Assembly: GCA_018656865.1 (NCBI GenBank)
Contig: JABHYO010000042.1
Coordinates: forward strand, 1-57,091
DNA: 57,091 nt
DNA from: Gammaproteobacteria bacterium
GTDB lineage: Bacteria > Pseudomonadota > Gammaproteobacteria > Pseudomonadales > Azotimanducaceae
Reading direction: 5' to 3'
Shown here: in pieces, positions 8,272 to 17,141 of the stretch
Layout: each line of letters starts with the position of its first letter
Numbering within the stretch: the stretch's first letter is position 1
Made by a program: the position numbers and the translations under genes
Notes under the pieces: model-generated
The model's database searches: none
What the model was told of the DNA's origin: nothing
Seen by the model: the letters and a program-made list of their open reading frames with translations, nothing else

Positions 8272-9042
8272 ATGCAAGAAGCAGCTGTACATTCAGAGCA
8301 TGAAACCAGCGTCTGGCCCATGGTTGTCGGTGCCAGTGTACTACTGGCAGCGATGAGTCTGCTGACCTATTTCCACTGGCAACAACCTACTTTGGGCGTG
8401 ATCCTGGCCGGACTAACCGTTGCGGTTCTGGCCATTGGTGTCACTGGCTGGGCGAGGGAGTTCTTTCAGCATGGCACGGAAGAAGGCCTGGGGCCCATAG
8501 CTGTTGCCGCCTTCATCATCTCTGAGGTCATCATATTCGGTACGGTCTTCGTTACCTTCTGGCTCTACCGCATCACCCATTTCGATACCTGGGGTTCCTA
8601 CGTCCCGGAAGGTCTGGACGCTACATTCGCCATCTGGCTGACACTCATTCTCTGGTCATCGAGCTTCACAATCGTCTTGTCTGAACGCGCTTTCTCACGA
8701 GGTGATAAAAATGGTGCCATGACATGGCTGATCGCCACAATTGTCCTGGGTTCTCTTTTTGTTGTATTGCACATGAATGAGTGGGTGCATCTGGTCGACG
8801 AAGGCTTCACCGTCAGCAGCAATGTCTTTGGCTCATCCTTCTACGCTCTGACCGGCGTACATACTTCACACGTTCTCGTTGGCCTCGGCATTCATCTGGT
8901 ACTGCTGAGCGTACTCGCCAATGGCATGATGACCTCTGACAGACCCACTTTCTACAAGGGTGCCGCCCTCTACTGGCATTTCGTCGACATCATGTGGCTG
9001 CTCGTGGCAGCCAACGCCTACCTTATCGGAGGCTCTGCTTGA
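8272..9042 (+). CDS. ctaE: Cytochrome c oxidase subunit III
   Basis: This 256-residue, seven-helix protein stabilises the oxidase core. The family appears in the Glu of EVIIFGTVFVTFW, LSERAFSRGDK, and the C-terminal GVHTSHVLVGLG and YWHFVDIMWL motifs. The start at ATG 8272 is supported by GGGAG 12 bases upstream; an in-frame start at 8200 gives an unlike N-terminus. Its TGA overlaps a TTG that begins the next gene. It leads an operon ordered cox3-sco-cox2-cox1-small protein, an order unlike the classical ctaC-ctaD first arrangement. Confidence 0.92.
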   Translation: MQEAAVHSEHETSVWPMVVGASVLLAAMSLLTYFHWQQPTLGVILAGLTVAVLAIGVTGWAREFFQHGTEEGLGPIAVAAFIISEVIIFGTVFVTFWLYRITHFDTWGSYVPEGLDATFAIWLTLILWSSSFTIVLSERAFSRGDKNGAMTWLIATIVLGSLFVVLHMNEWVHLVDEGFTVSSNVFGSSFYALTGVHTSHVLVGLGIHLVLLSVLANGMMTSDRPTFYKGAALYWHFVDIMWLLVAANAYLIGGSA

Positions 9043-9830
9043 AACCTGGTTTTCTCTCCAGGCTGGGGCTCACCTTCGCTCTGACCTGCCTGTCGATGTC
9101 ACCCACTCTGGCTCTGAAGAGCACCGAGGCCGACGGAGATTTCGATACCAATATGCTTCGGATCGACGAAGGCAAGTACCTGGGCACGACTGTGCCCAAT
9201 GTGAAAATAAGAACGGGTGATGGCCAATCCGACCTGTTCTCTCTTATCGGTGACGACCCGGCATTGGTACTTCTTGCCTACTACACCTGCGGTCACACCT
9301 GCCCCGCAGGCATTCAGTCGCTCTCCGATCTGTCTATCGACCTGCCGGAAACCACCTACAACGTCATCGTTCTGTCTTTTGACAAGGACGATACACCAAT
9401 GACCATGAATCACGTCGAATCCAGCCTGGACACCGTCCCAGACAACTGGACATTTGGCCTGTTACCCGAACAAGCAAGCAAAGAACTGACCGATGCACTG
9501 GGCTATCATTTTTTCTTTTCGGAAAGGGATCAGACCTTTGTTCATCCCGCTGCCGTGGTATTCCTTTCGCCCCAGGGCGAGGTCATGCGCTATCTGTACG
9601 GCACGGACCTTTCCAGTGATGATGTGGAACTCGCCCTAATCGAAAGCCGGGATCGCAAGCCCAGGTTGGGTGAACTGGTCGACATGGTCAAGCTAACCTG
9701 TTTTCAATTTGATCGATCAAAAAGCCGATACGTCATCCACCCTGCTCTGATCTTTGGTGGAGCGGGTATAGGCGTTCTCGGATTAGCGGGCATTGCTGCC
9801 CTGACATATAAAAAAGAAGAAGGAGTATAA
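9039..9830 (+). CDS. SCO1/SenC-like protein with C-terminal anchor
   Basis: This protein of about 263 residues most likely starts at TTG 9039, which overlaps the cox3 stop (TTGA); the frame is also open further upstream inside cox3. It has a signal peptide, a thioredoxin-like SCO domain with CGHTC at C84 and C88 and a His in FVHPAAVVF, and a single C-terminal membrane helix ending in KKEEGV. Copper delivery or thiol reduction at subunit II, encoded next, is the likely job. The C-terminal anchor sets it apart from the first SCO at 6463-7074. A decayed near-copy lies at 12613-12774. Confidence 0.82.
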   Translation: MKPGFLSRLGLTFALTCLSMSPTLALKSTEADGDFDTNMLRIDEGKYLGTTVPNVKIRTGDGQSDLFSLIGDDPALVLLAYYTCGHTCPAGIQSLSDLSIDLPETTYNVIVLSFDKDDTPMTMNHVESSLDTVPDNWTFGLLPEQASKELTDALGYHFFFSERDQTFVHPAAVVFLSPQGEVMRYLYGTDLSSDDVELALIESRDRKPRLGELVDMVKLTCFQFDRSKSRYVIHPALIFGGAGIGVLGLAGIAALTYKKEEGV

Positions 9831-9832
9831 AG

Positions 9833-10504
9833 ATGGAATGGTTTTCTGCCGCGATGGCTGCAACCGAATCTTCCACCGTACCTCTCGCCTACCCTGCAGA
9901 CAGATGGGACCAGATCTATGACATCTGGATCTGGCTGGTTACCGCGATTTACATCCTTGTCGCCGTACCCATGATCTACTTCCTGATCAAGTACAGGTAC
10001 AAGGAAGGCGTGAACGAGAAGGGCGCCGAGGAACACGGCAGTTTCGGCCTTGAAATCCTCTGGACAATCATACCGTTGATTATCGTTATCTACCTTGCCG
10101 TTCAGAGCGCCGCATTCTATACCGAACAACGTACACCTCCACCAGATTCTATGGTGGTGAAGACAACGGGCATGATGTGGACCTGGCAGTTCGACTATCC
10201 CAACGGTAAGACCACCTACTCTGAACTTGTCGTCCCCGTGGGTAAACCTATCAAGCTGGAACTGACCTCAAACGATGTCCTCCACGCGTTCCATATTCCT
10301 GCAGCAAAGACCATGGAAGACGCGGTCCCTGGACGGGTGACCCGAATGTGGTTTCAGTTTAATGAAACCGGCGAATTCAGATCCTTCTGTCGTGAGTACT
10401 GTGGTACCGCCCACGCTTACATGCTGGCAACTATCAAGGTCGTCGAGCAGGACGAGTTCGACGCCTGGTTAAACCCTGGTAGCGCCGCTGTTGGTGCAGA
10501 ATAA
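9833..10504 (+). CDS. ctaC: Cytochrome c oxidase subunit II
   Basis: This 223-residue protein has an N-terminal periplasmic stretch, two membrane helices (about 27-49 and 65-85) and a cupredoxin domain. All CuA ligands are visible: H151, C186, E188, C190, H194 and M197 (CREYCGTAHAYM). There is no fused cytochrome c domain, so the enzyme is aa3 rather than caa3. No lipobox is visible. AGGAG lies 8 bases upstream of the ATG, just two bases after the SCO stop. Confidence 0.93.
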   Translation: MEWFSAAMAATESSTVPLAYPADRWDQIYDIWIWLVTAIYILVAVPMIYFLIKYRYKEGVNEKGAEEHGSFGLEILWTIIPLIIVIYLAVQSAAFYTEQRTPPPDSMVVKTTGMMWTWQFDYPNGKTTYSELVVPVGKPIKLELTSNDVLHAFHIPAAKTMEDAVPGRVTRMWFQFNETGEFRSFCREYCGTAHAYMLATIKVVEQDEFDAWLNPGSAAVGAE

Positions 10505-10525
10505 GAATAAGAGGAGTACTAACTG

Positions 10526-12124
10526 ATGTCAGAAGCCGTTGCTACCCAACCCACACCCTGGTTCCGGGCAAGTTTCAAAGAGTGGATTTTCACCACCGAC
10601 CATAAGAAGATTGCTGTTCTCTATGGAATGACCTCGCTGCTGTTCTTTTCCGTCGCGGGTCTCATGGGGATGGCGATACGATTCGAACTGACCGCTCCCG
10701 GAGTCCAGTTCCTGGATCCGGACTTGTACAACTACCTGCTGACTGGTCACGGCGCCGTGATGCTGCTCTGGTGGGCAATTGCCTTCTGGGGCGCTTTTTC
10801 CAATTTCCTGATACCACTATTTATTGGGGCGAGGGACGTGGCCTTTCCGCGGTTGAATCAGCTTTCCTACTGGTGGTTTTTCTCTGCCAGTATTCTGGTG
10901 CTGATTACTCTGATCCCGAGCGAGAATATCAGGATGATGTGGACAGGTTATCCCCCGTTTTCGTTGAATGACAATGCAGGACCAACGGCAATATACGTCC
11001 TCATCATTATTCTAATCGCCGGTTCGACCCTCGGAACCGGTGTGAACTTCATCACCACCGTATTACGTATGCGGGCGAAAAACGTAACGCTGGGCAATAC
11101 CAACCTTATGACCCACGCCCTGATCTCCTCCATCGTTGTGCAGCTGGTCGGTGTCCCCGCCTTTGTCGGGGCAGTGATAATGCTGTTCCTCGACAAGTAC
11201 ATCGGTACGCAGTTTTTCAGCGCCAGTTCCGGCGGAGATCCAGTGCTCTACCAGCACCTTTTCTGGTTCTATTCTCACCCAGCTGTATACGTCATGATTC
11301 TGCCGGCTTTCGGTGTTTTCTCGGAAGTGCTGTCAACCATGTCACAAAAACCCATTTTTGGCCGGGTCTCTATGATCTGGGCTATCTGGGGAATCGCCGG
11401 ACTAGGCTTCATCGTCTGGGCACACCATATGTTCACATCCGGCATGCCTGACTGGCTCAGGATCTTCATGTCTTTCACGACAGTACTCATCGGCGTACCG
11501 ACGGGCATCAAGATTTTTAACTGGGTAGCAACACTGCACAAAGGCGCCATCAAGCTGAATACCGCCATGTTGTTTACACTGGGCGGTATCTTCATGTTCC
11601 TGATTGGCGGTCTGACTGGTATCCCGCTGGCATTGCCTGCGTTTGATATCCATGTTCATGATTCAGCCTTTGTCGTTGGTCACTTCCACTATGTACTGGG
11701 TATGGCCGTCACTCTGGGTGCTTTCAGCGGTGTTTACTATTGGTATCCCAAGATCACCGGCCGCATGATTAATGAAGCTATCGGCAAGACCAGTTTCTGG
11801 CTCATCATAGTGGGCTCCAATCTTCTGTACTTCCCGATGATGATGGCCGGTCTTGAAGGTATGCCGCGTCGATACGTGGACTACCCGGAAATCCAGTACT
11901 GGATTGATATGCAGGAGATCGCCACTGTGGGCGGCGTCCTTCTCATGATTGGTGTAATTGTCACCTTCATCGCCTGGTTCAAAGGACTTTCCGGTCCTGA
12001 AGCAGGTCGAAACCCCTGGAACTCGAATTCACTGGAATGGCGTCTGGCATCACCGCCGCCTCCCCATAATTTCGATAGCTACCCGGTTGAGGTCGATGAA
12101 GACTGGACTCCGTACAAGTACTGA
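10526..12124 (+). CDS. ctaD: Cytochrome c oxidase subunit I, A2-type
   Basis: This is the 532-residue, 12-helix catalytic subunit. Ligands are intact: H75 (LTGHGAVM) for the low-spin haem, H251 with Y255 (the cross-linked His-Tyr), H300-H301 for CuB, and H386 and H388 (HFHYVLG). The helix VI motif is YSHPAVY (249-255) instead of GHPEVY, so the D-channel glutamate is absent and Tyr-Ser replaces it, the mark of A2-type oxidases. A good ribosome-binding site (GAGGAG) precedes the ATG. The gene follows cox2 in the same operon. Confidence 0.94.
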   Translation: MSEAVATQPTPWFRASFKEWIFTTDHKKIAVLYGMTSLLFFSVAGLMGMAIRFELTAPGVQFLDPDLYNYLLTGHGAVMLLWWAIAFWGAFSNFLIPLFIGARDVAFPRLNQLSYWWFFSASILVLITLIPSENIRMMWTGYPPFSLNDNAGPTAIYVLIIILIAGSTLGTGVNFITTVLRMRAKNVTLGNTNLMTHALISSIVVQLVGVPAFVGAVIMLFLDKYIGTQFFSASSGGDPVLYQHLFWFYSHPAVYVMILPAFGVFSEVLSTMSQKPIFGRVSMIWAIWGIAGLGFIVWAHHMFTSGMPDWLRIFMSFTTVLIGVPTGIKIFNWVATLHKGAIKLNTAMLFTLGGIFMFLIGGLTGIPLALPAFDIHVHDSAFVVGHFHYVLGMAVTLGAFSGVYYWYPKITGRMINEAIGKTSFWLIIVGSNLLYFPMMMAGLEGMPRRYVDYPEIQYWIDMQEIATVGGVLLMIGVIVTFIAWFKGLSGPEAGRNPWNSNSLEWRLASPPPPHNFDSYPVEVDEDWTPYKY

Positions 12125-12131
12125 GGGCGAG

Positions 12132-12353
12132 ATGGAACAGCAACACACATCAATCGATCCCGGTACCAAGAAGGTTGTGTGGGTGATAGCGTCAATCATG
12201 GCGCTGTCTTTTCTATTCGGCGTGGGGATGTTCCTCCCCGCCGAGCACCGCGCAGACAAGCTTGACGAAATGATGGGCCGCTACCAGGCCCGTAAACCAG
12301 GTACCGATCAGAAGAAGCCTGTACCGAAGAAACGCATCTATCTGGGGGATTAG
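12132..12353 (+). CDS. Small single-pass membrane protein at end of cox operon
   Basis: This 73-residue protein has one membrane helix (about residues 13-33) followed by a basic, Pro/Lys-rich tail. It starts at ATG 12132, seven bases after the cox1 stop, with GAGGGCGAG upstream. Position suggests an accessory or subunit IV-like part of the oxidase, but no family can be named. A longer in-frame reading from 11958 runs inside cox1 and is rejected. Confidence 0.65.
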   Translation: MEQQHTSIDPGTKKVVWVIASIMALSFLFGVGMFLPAEHRADKLDEMMGRYQARKPGTDQKKPVPKKRIYLGD

Positions 12354-12389
12354 TAGATCTTCGGCAAGCTTTGCTTGCCGAAGATCTAC
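12353..12389 (+). terminator. Perfect 17-bp hairpin at end of cox operon
   Basis: A perfect inverted repeat with arms of 17 bp and a TTT loop starts on the last base of the small protein stop codon. No T-run follows the stem. It probably ends or stabilises the cox transcript, or is a repetitive palindromic element. Confidence 0.6.
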
Positions 12390-12396
12390 GCCGAAA

Positions 12397-12506
12397 GTCA
12401 CTGCACCGCAGGGAAGTGACGAAAGGCAAACAACCTGGAAGCCGCTACGCGGCTGAAGGTTGTAGCGGCAGCTATGACGATTTCGTGTTACTAAACACTA
12501 AATCGT
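12397..12506 (+). repeat. Cluster of imperfect hairpins
   Basis: Three further inverted repeats follow the 17-bp hairpin: GTCACT/AGTGAC (12397-12420), CAACCT..AGCCGC/GCGGCT..AGGTTG with small mismatches (12431-12462), and ACGATTT-C-GTGTT/AACAC-T-AAATCGT (12477-12506). No gene is evident here. This looks like mosaic palindromic intergenic DNA. Confidence 0.5.
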
Positions 12507-12612
12507 TGTTGCGAGAGCAAAGTAGTCCGCAGAGCACACTCAAACAACGAATTTTTGGCGAATGCATCAGAAGTTGATCTCGGTCAATTCTGTGAGGCCG
12601 CTTCTTTAATAG

Positions 12613-12774
12613 AGTCTAGTTCTGGGTAGCGACGAAGAAAAGAATCTGGGTACAACAGTACCCAACATGGAAGTAAGAACCAGTGCCGGTCAAACCAACC
12701 TGCTCTCTCTCATCGGCGATGATTCGGCACTGGTTCTTCTTACTTCCCCCCTCGCAGATATACCTGCCCTGTAA
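12613..12774 (+). pseudogene. Remnant of a third SCO-like gene
   Basis: The frame reads (DEEKN)LGTTVPNMEVRT, then GQTNLLSLIGDD, SALVLL and a stop. It aligns block by block with residues 43-79 of the intact SCO-like protein encoded at 9039-9830 (LGTTVPNVKIRT, GQSDLFSLIGDD, PALVLL). It lacks a signal peptide, the Cys-x3-Cys copper site and everything after. An in-frame stop lies just upstream at 12610. It is a truncated duplicate of the oxidase-operon SCO, 3.5 kb from its parent. The rest of 12507-12996 shows nothing else coding. Confidence 0.75.
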
Positions 12775-12996
12775 GCATCAAGGCACCTCCCTCACCTGAA
12801 CTGTCTATCACCCTCTGAAAACAGTACAGATAGGTTGATAAAGCGATGGGCCGCTATTTTTCCTAAGGGCTCTGCATAACATCCTGGCAGCGGCCTGTGG
12901 CCGGTTGATCATCGAAAATAACCCAGCTTGATACACCCCCAGGGTTGATTCGGCTCCAGTACACTGTCGGTCGTCACATTGAACAGCCGTATCGCC

Positions 12997-14202
12997 ATGA
13001 ACAAAGCCGACATGCCTTCTGTAGATCAACTGATTGATCGCCTCGAGTCCTTTATGGACAAGCACATCTATCCAAATGAGGATCGTTATCAGGAACAATT
13101 GGATGCGCTCGAAGACCGGTTTTCCACCGTGCCTCTGATGGAAGAACTGAAGGCCAAGGCCAAGGCTGAGGGGCTCTGGAATCTCTGGATGCCAAGGGAT
13201 CACGGCGGCCTTTCGAATGAAGAGTATTGCCCGCTGGCTGAGATCATGGGCCGTGTGCTCTGGTCACCGGAGGTCTTCAATTGCAATGCCCCGGATACCG
13301 GCAATATGGAAGTCTTCATGAAATACGGTACGGAAGCGCAGAAAGAAGAGTGGCTGACGCCTCTTCTGGAAGGTGAGATTCGTTCATCCTACTGCATGAC
13401 AGAACCCGATGTGGCATCGAGCGATGCCACCAATGTCAAAACATTGATCAAGAAAGAAGGTAGTGACTATATCGTCAATGGACGTAAATGGTTTATCACC
13501 AATGCGCCGTACGAAAGGACAAAAATCCTGATCGTGATGGGCAAGTCAGACCCTGAGAACACCAACCGCCACCTGCAGCAGAGTCAGATACTGGTCCCGA
13601 AAGACACTCCTGGAGTTAAGGTTATTCGAGCACTGACGACCCTTGGCTACGACGATGCCCCACTCGGTCACGCCGAAGTTCTATTCGAGAATGTACGTGT
13701 ACCGGCGGAGAACATTCTGTTGGGTGAAGGTAGAGGCTTCGAGATTGCCCAGGGTCGCCTCGGCCCGGGACGTATACATCACTGTATGCGGCTCATAGGC
13801 AGTGCCCAGCGAGCGCTGGAATTTGCCTGTCGACGAGCAACAGAACGCGAGACCTTCGGCCGTAAACTGGCCGAACACCAGTCGGTGTTGGAGGATCTCG
13901 CCAAATCATTCAATGAAATCGAACAGGCACGTTTGCTGACGCTGAAGACCGCAAGGAAAATCGATGACGTCGGCGCCAAAGATGCGAGAGACCTAATCGC
14001 TGCATCAAAAATCACAGTACCGCTGATGGCGCAGACCGTCATTGATCGCTGTATGCAGATTCACGGCGCTGGCGGTCTTACCGGCGACTATCCGATGGCG
14101 GAAGCGTTTAACTATGCCAGGTGGTGTCGACAGGCCGATGGGCCGGATCAGGTGCATATGATGTCGCTGGGGAAGCAGCTGATACGTCGCTACGCCGGAT
14201 GA
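12997..14202 (+). CDS. Acyl-CoA dehydrogenase family protein
   Basis: This FAD enzyme of about 401 residues has the N-terminal helical domain, the middle beta domain (YCMTEPDVASSD) and the C-terminal domain with RLGPGRIHHCMR, FGRKLAEHQSV and QIHGAGGLTGDYP. The Asn-Cys-x-Ala-Pro-Asp-Thr-Gly-Asn-Met motif near residue 90 matches the ACAD10/11-like branch, which often handles unusual acyl-CoAs. ATG 12997 was preferred over TTG 12979; the ribosome-binding site is weak. It is followed by a TerB-like and an acyl-CoA synthetase gene. A paralogue lies at 54009-55259. The substrate is not predictable. Confidence 0.88.
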   Translation: MNKADMPSVDQLIDRLESFMDKHIYPNEDRYQEQLDALEDRFSTVPLMEELKAKAKAEGLWNLWMPRDHGGLSNEEYCPLAEIMGRVLWSPEVFNCNAPDTGNMEVFMKYGTEAQKEEWLTPLLEGEIRSSYCMTEPDVASSDATNVKTLIKKEGSDYIVNGRKWFITNAPYERTKILIVMGKSDPENTNRHLQQSQILVPKDTPGVKVIRALTTLGYDDAPLGHAEVLFENVRVPAENILLGEGRGFEIAQGRLGPGRIHHCMRLIGSAQRALEFACRRATERETFGRKLAEHQSVLEDLAKSFNEIEQARLLTLKTARKIDDVGAKDARDLIAASKITVPLMAQTVIDRCMQIHGAGGLTGDYPMAEAFNYARWCRQADGPDQVHMMSLGKQLIRRYAG

Positions 14203-14241
14203 TGCCATGACTTGAGTGATTCAGAGGGCTATGATTAGGGC

Positions 14242-14694
14242 GTGGAATTTCAGACCTTTTTTGACATTTACATGCGTCCTCGTAGCAGGGAACTGCTCAA
14301 ACGCGATGGTATCGAGTTCCGATATGCGGCGGCGTCTCTTCTCATTGCCTGCTCCAAGTCAGACATGGATGAAGACCCGAAAGAACGCGCCGTTATCCGA
14401 GACATTCTTAAAGTAACATTCGACATCTCTGATCGAACTATCGACCGCCTGCTGGAATTTGCTGACACTGCCAGCGAGGAGGAATACCTTGGTGAGATCA
14501 ATTCTCTAATCAATGAACAGTTTTCCGAACGCGACAAACGGTTCATTTTGGAAAAGCTCTGGTGTGTCACCCACGCAGACGGTCGAATAGCCGATGAAGA
14601 ACTTGAATTCCTCCACCGCGTCGCTGGCGACATTAATATGACGTCGGAAGATGTCGAGACCGCGAGAATCCTTTCACAGCACTCGATAAACTGA
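14242..14694 (+). CDS. TerB-like domain protein
   Basis: This 150-residue, all-helical acidic protein starts at GTG 14242. Repeated signatures (AASLLIACSKSDMDEDPKER and LWCVTHADGRIADEEL) match the two metal-binding helical halves of the TerB/TerB-like family, often linked to membrane stress. No ter operon partners are nearby. It sits 40 bases after the acyl-CoA dehydrogenase and about 100 before the synthetase. Role unknown. Confidence 0.75.
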   Translation: MEFQTFFDIYMRPRSRELLKRDGIEFRYAAASLLIACSKSDMDEDPKERAVIRDILKVTFDISDRTIDRLLEFADTASEEEYLGEINSLINEQFSERDKRFILEKLWCVTHADGRIADEELEFLHRVAGDINMTSEDVETARILSQHSIN

Positions 14695-14791
14695 TTTATT
14701 GCTCCAGGTTCAGAATCTTTTCCAACCGCTTCATCTGGAAACTACCGACCCCCTTTGATTATGATGGTGGCTTAAAGGGGAGGAGCGATCA

Positions 14792-16408
14792 GTGACTGAT
14801 TGGCATTTTGCAACTGCATACGAAATCATCGCCGACAGCATCGGTGACAAGCCTGCATTAATCTGCGGCGATATCACACGTAGCTGGGATGAATATGATG
14901 ACCGGGCCGCCAGGATCGCGACTGTTCTTACCGAGCATGGCCTGAAGCCCGAAAGTAAGGCTGGCATCTACCTTCACAACAGCAACGAGTACCTCGAAGT
15001 ACACCACGGCGTCATGAAGCTGAGGGGTTGCCCCATTAATGTCAATTATCGGTACCGCGAGGACGAACTTGTTTACCTGCTGAACAACGCGGACGCCGAG
15101 GCGGTGATCTACCAGGCGTGCTATGCGGACCGTATTGAATCGATCCGCGAACGTCTCGACAAGGTAAAGTGTTTTATCCAGGTTGATGACGATTCCGGAA
15201 ATACGCTGCTCAATGGCGCACTTGACTATGAACAGGCCATAGCGGCCTCTGTCCCTATGGCAAGAATCAACCGCTCGGCTGAAGATCTCTACATGCTGTA
15301 TACCGGCGGCACCACGGGTCTGCCGAAAGGTGTGATGTTTGCCAATGGTGAACTCTGTATCGCGATGTCCAGCCTTGGCGAGATGACAGGGGCACCGGTC
15401 CCGGAAACGGTCGACCAGCTAAGTGGCTGCATCGCCCAGTCAACAGCACAGAACATACTGCCCATTGGTCTCGTCTGCTGCCCACTCATGCACGGAACGG
15501 GCATGTGGCTTGGCGCAATGCTTCCGAATCTTGCCGGGGGCGCCACGCTGACCATCAACCACCTGGGGTTAGATCCTGACCAGTTGTGGCAGGAGGCTAT
15601 TCGACACAAAGCATCTATTGCCACCATCGTCGGCGATGCCTTTGCCCGCCCCATGCTAAGCGCGCTCGATGCGGCCGTTGATCGCGGCGAACCCTATGAC
15701 ATCTCCAACGTCAAACTGATGATTTCTTCAGGCGTGATGTGGTCAAAAGAAATCAAGGAAGGGCTACTGCGCCACAATGATATGACGCTTTTCGACGCCA
15801 TCGGATCCACGGAAGGCAGTATGGGCTCGTCGGTAACGACCAGAGATGCAGTTACACCGACGGCCAAATTCGAACTGGGAGAGAACGTCAGTGTTTTTGA
15901 CGACAATGACCATGAGGTTCAACCGGGTTCCGGTGAAATGGGAATGGTAGGTACTCAGAGCCCCATGCGTGGTTATTACAAGGATCCTGAGAAAACCGCA
16001 AAGACGGTCCGAGAGATAGACGGCGGGCGCTGGGTCTTCCCCGGTGACTACGCCACCATTGACGCTGACGGAACCCTTAACCTTCTCGGCCGCGGCTCCA
16101 TGTGCATTAACACAGCCGGTGAAAAAGTATTTCCAGAAGAGGTGGAAGAAGCGCTAAAGAGTCACAGCGAAGTCGAAGACTGCCTCGTTGTGGGTGTTCC
16201 AGATGAGCGCTTCGGCGAAAAAGTGGCAGCCGTCGTTTCACTGCGAGGCGAATCAACGGAAACAGAACTGATTGATTTCTGCAGAGAGCATATCGCCGGA
16301 TACAAACTACCCAAGCACGTTCTGCTCGTCACGCATGTACAGCGAGCTCCCAACGGTAAAGCAGATTACAAGTGGGCGAAACAGACAGCGCTTGACCTGC
16401 TCGGCTAA
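14792..16408 (+). CDS. Acyl-CoA synthetase (AMP-binding)
   Basis: This 538-residue ANL-superfamily enzyme activates a carboxylic acid to acyl-AMP and then acyl-CoA. Motifs are YTGGTTGLPKGVM (P-loop, about residue 169), GSTEGSMGSS, GDYATIDADG and the hinge LLGRGSMCINTAGEKVFPEEVEE, with the catalytic Lys in APNGKADYKW. GTG 14792 is preceded by GGGGAGGAG. It resembles FadD3-type or medium-chain synthetases. Convergent with the rhodanese gene, 12 bases away. Confidence 0.88.
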   Translation: MTDWHFATAYEIIADSIGDKPALICGDITRSWDEYDDRAARIATVLTEHGLKPESKAGIYLHNSNEYLEVHHGVMKLRGCPINVNYRYREDELVYLLNNADAEAVIYQACYADRIESIRERLDKVKCFIQVDDDSGNTLLNGALDYEQAIAASVPMARINRSAEDLYMLYTGGTTGLPKGVMFANGELCIAMSSLGEMTGAPVPETVDQLSGCIAQSTAQNILPIGLVCCPLMHGTGMWLGAMLPNLAGGATLTINHLGLDPDQLWQEAIRHKASIATIVGDAFARPMLSALDAAVDRGEPYDISNVKLMISSGVMWSKEIKEGLLRHNDMTLFDAIGSTEGSMGSSVTTRDAVTPTAKFELGENVSVFDDNDHEVQPGSGEMGMVGTQSPMRGYYKDPEKTAKTVREIDGGRWVFPGDYATIDADGTLNLLGRGSMCINTAGEKVFPEEVEEALKSHSEVEDCLVVGVPDERFGEKVAAVVSLRGESTETELIDFCREHIAGYKLPKHVLLVTHVQRAPNGKADYKWAKQTALDLLG

Positions 16409-16420
16409 CTATTTTGTTAT

Positions 16421-17059
16421 TCAGGAGCCGGGCACCGTCGTCAGTCCCAGCACTTCCCAATCCTGCATACCTCCGCGATACCACTTTATCTTGTGAGCGG
16501 GGTACCCATACTTCATGAGGACCAGAATATTCCTCGGAGACTGACCGCACCACATGCCATTGCAGAACATGACCAGTGTCTTGGCCTGACTGAAGTCCCA
16601 TAGTTCGTCGTCCTGAACCGCACCAAATCTTTCCATCATGATTTCACCGATGGTCAGAGGGTTGGATGTTTCGGGATTCAGGAGTGTCCAGGGAATATTC
16701 ACGGACCCTGGTATGGTCCCCTTCTTGACCCAGTCAGGTGTACGCGAATCTATCACGAGAATACCTTCATCTTTTCCTGCCTCAACCAGATAGTCGAGCA
16801 TCTCAAGCTCACCGATGGTTTCTACACCGGGGGCCAGCTTGATGGGACGAATACAGAACGGCGGGCAGGGCCGTGAGGTAATAGCGTAGTCGGAATTTAC
16901 CGTATTTCGGTTATCCTGATTTCGCAAAATCTCCACTGACTTACCTTCATGCATGACGGTAACTGAAGTCAGCTCTTTAGTGATACCAACCGGTTTGTTT
17001 TCAGCAGCGACAGAAATATTTGAGATCAGAACAAGTAATAGAATAGCGGCCAGTTGCAT
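16421..17059 (-). CDS. Secreted rhodanese-like protein
   Basis: This 212-residue exported protein has a signal peptide (cleavage near VAAEN, residue 19) and a C-terminal rhodanese domain (about 85-205). It keeps VIDSRTPDWVKKGTIPGSVNIP and an active-site loop CNGMWCGQSPR with the catalytic Cys and a second Cys. A CPPFC pair at about residue 65 may form a disulfide. AGAGG precedes the ATG. It lies 82 bases after the membrane gene at 17142 in the same direction as the cymA-like gene, so it may be the last gene of the mtr transcript. The substrate is unknown. Confidence 0.8.
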   Translation of the reverse strand: MQLAAILLLVLISNISVAAENKPVGITKELTSVTVMHEGKSVEILRNQDNRNTVNSDYAITSRPCPPFCIRPIKLAPGVETIGELEMLDYLVEAGKDEGILVIDSRTPDWVKKGTIPGSVNIPWTLLNPETSNPLTIGEIMMERFGAVQDDELWDFSQAKTLVMFCNGMWCGQSPRNILVLMKYGYPAHKIKWYRGGMQDWEVLGLTTVPGS

Positions 17060-17141
17060 GTGGACCTCTTATTTGCGGGGATGTCCCCATGTCCTTGGAC
17101 TAAAGCACATTTCGGTACTCCGAGCAAAGCAACAAAGAGTG

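Noticed and set aside
8050-8292. N-terminal extension of ctaB to 8292
   Set aside because: The extra residues are not family-like and cover the promoters and start of the divergent cox3 gene.
12613-12774. Intact small protein
   Set aside because: It has no ribosome-binding site and matches only an internal slice of the SCO gene, so a remnant is more likely.
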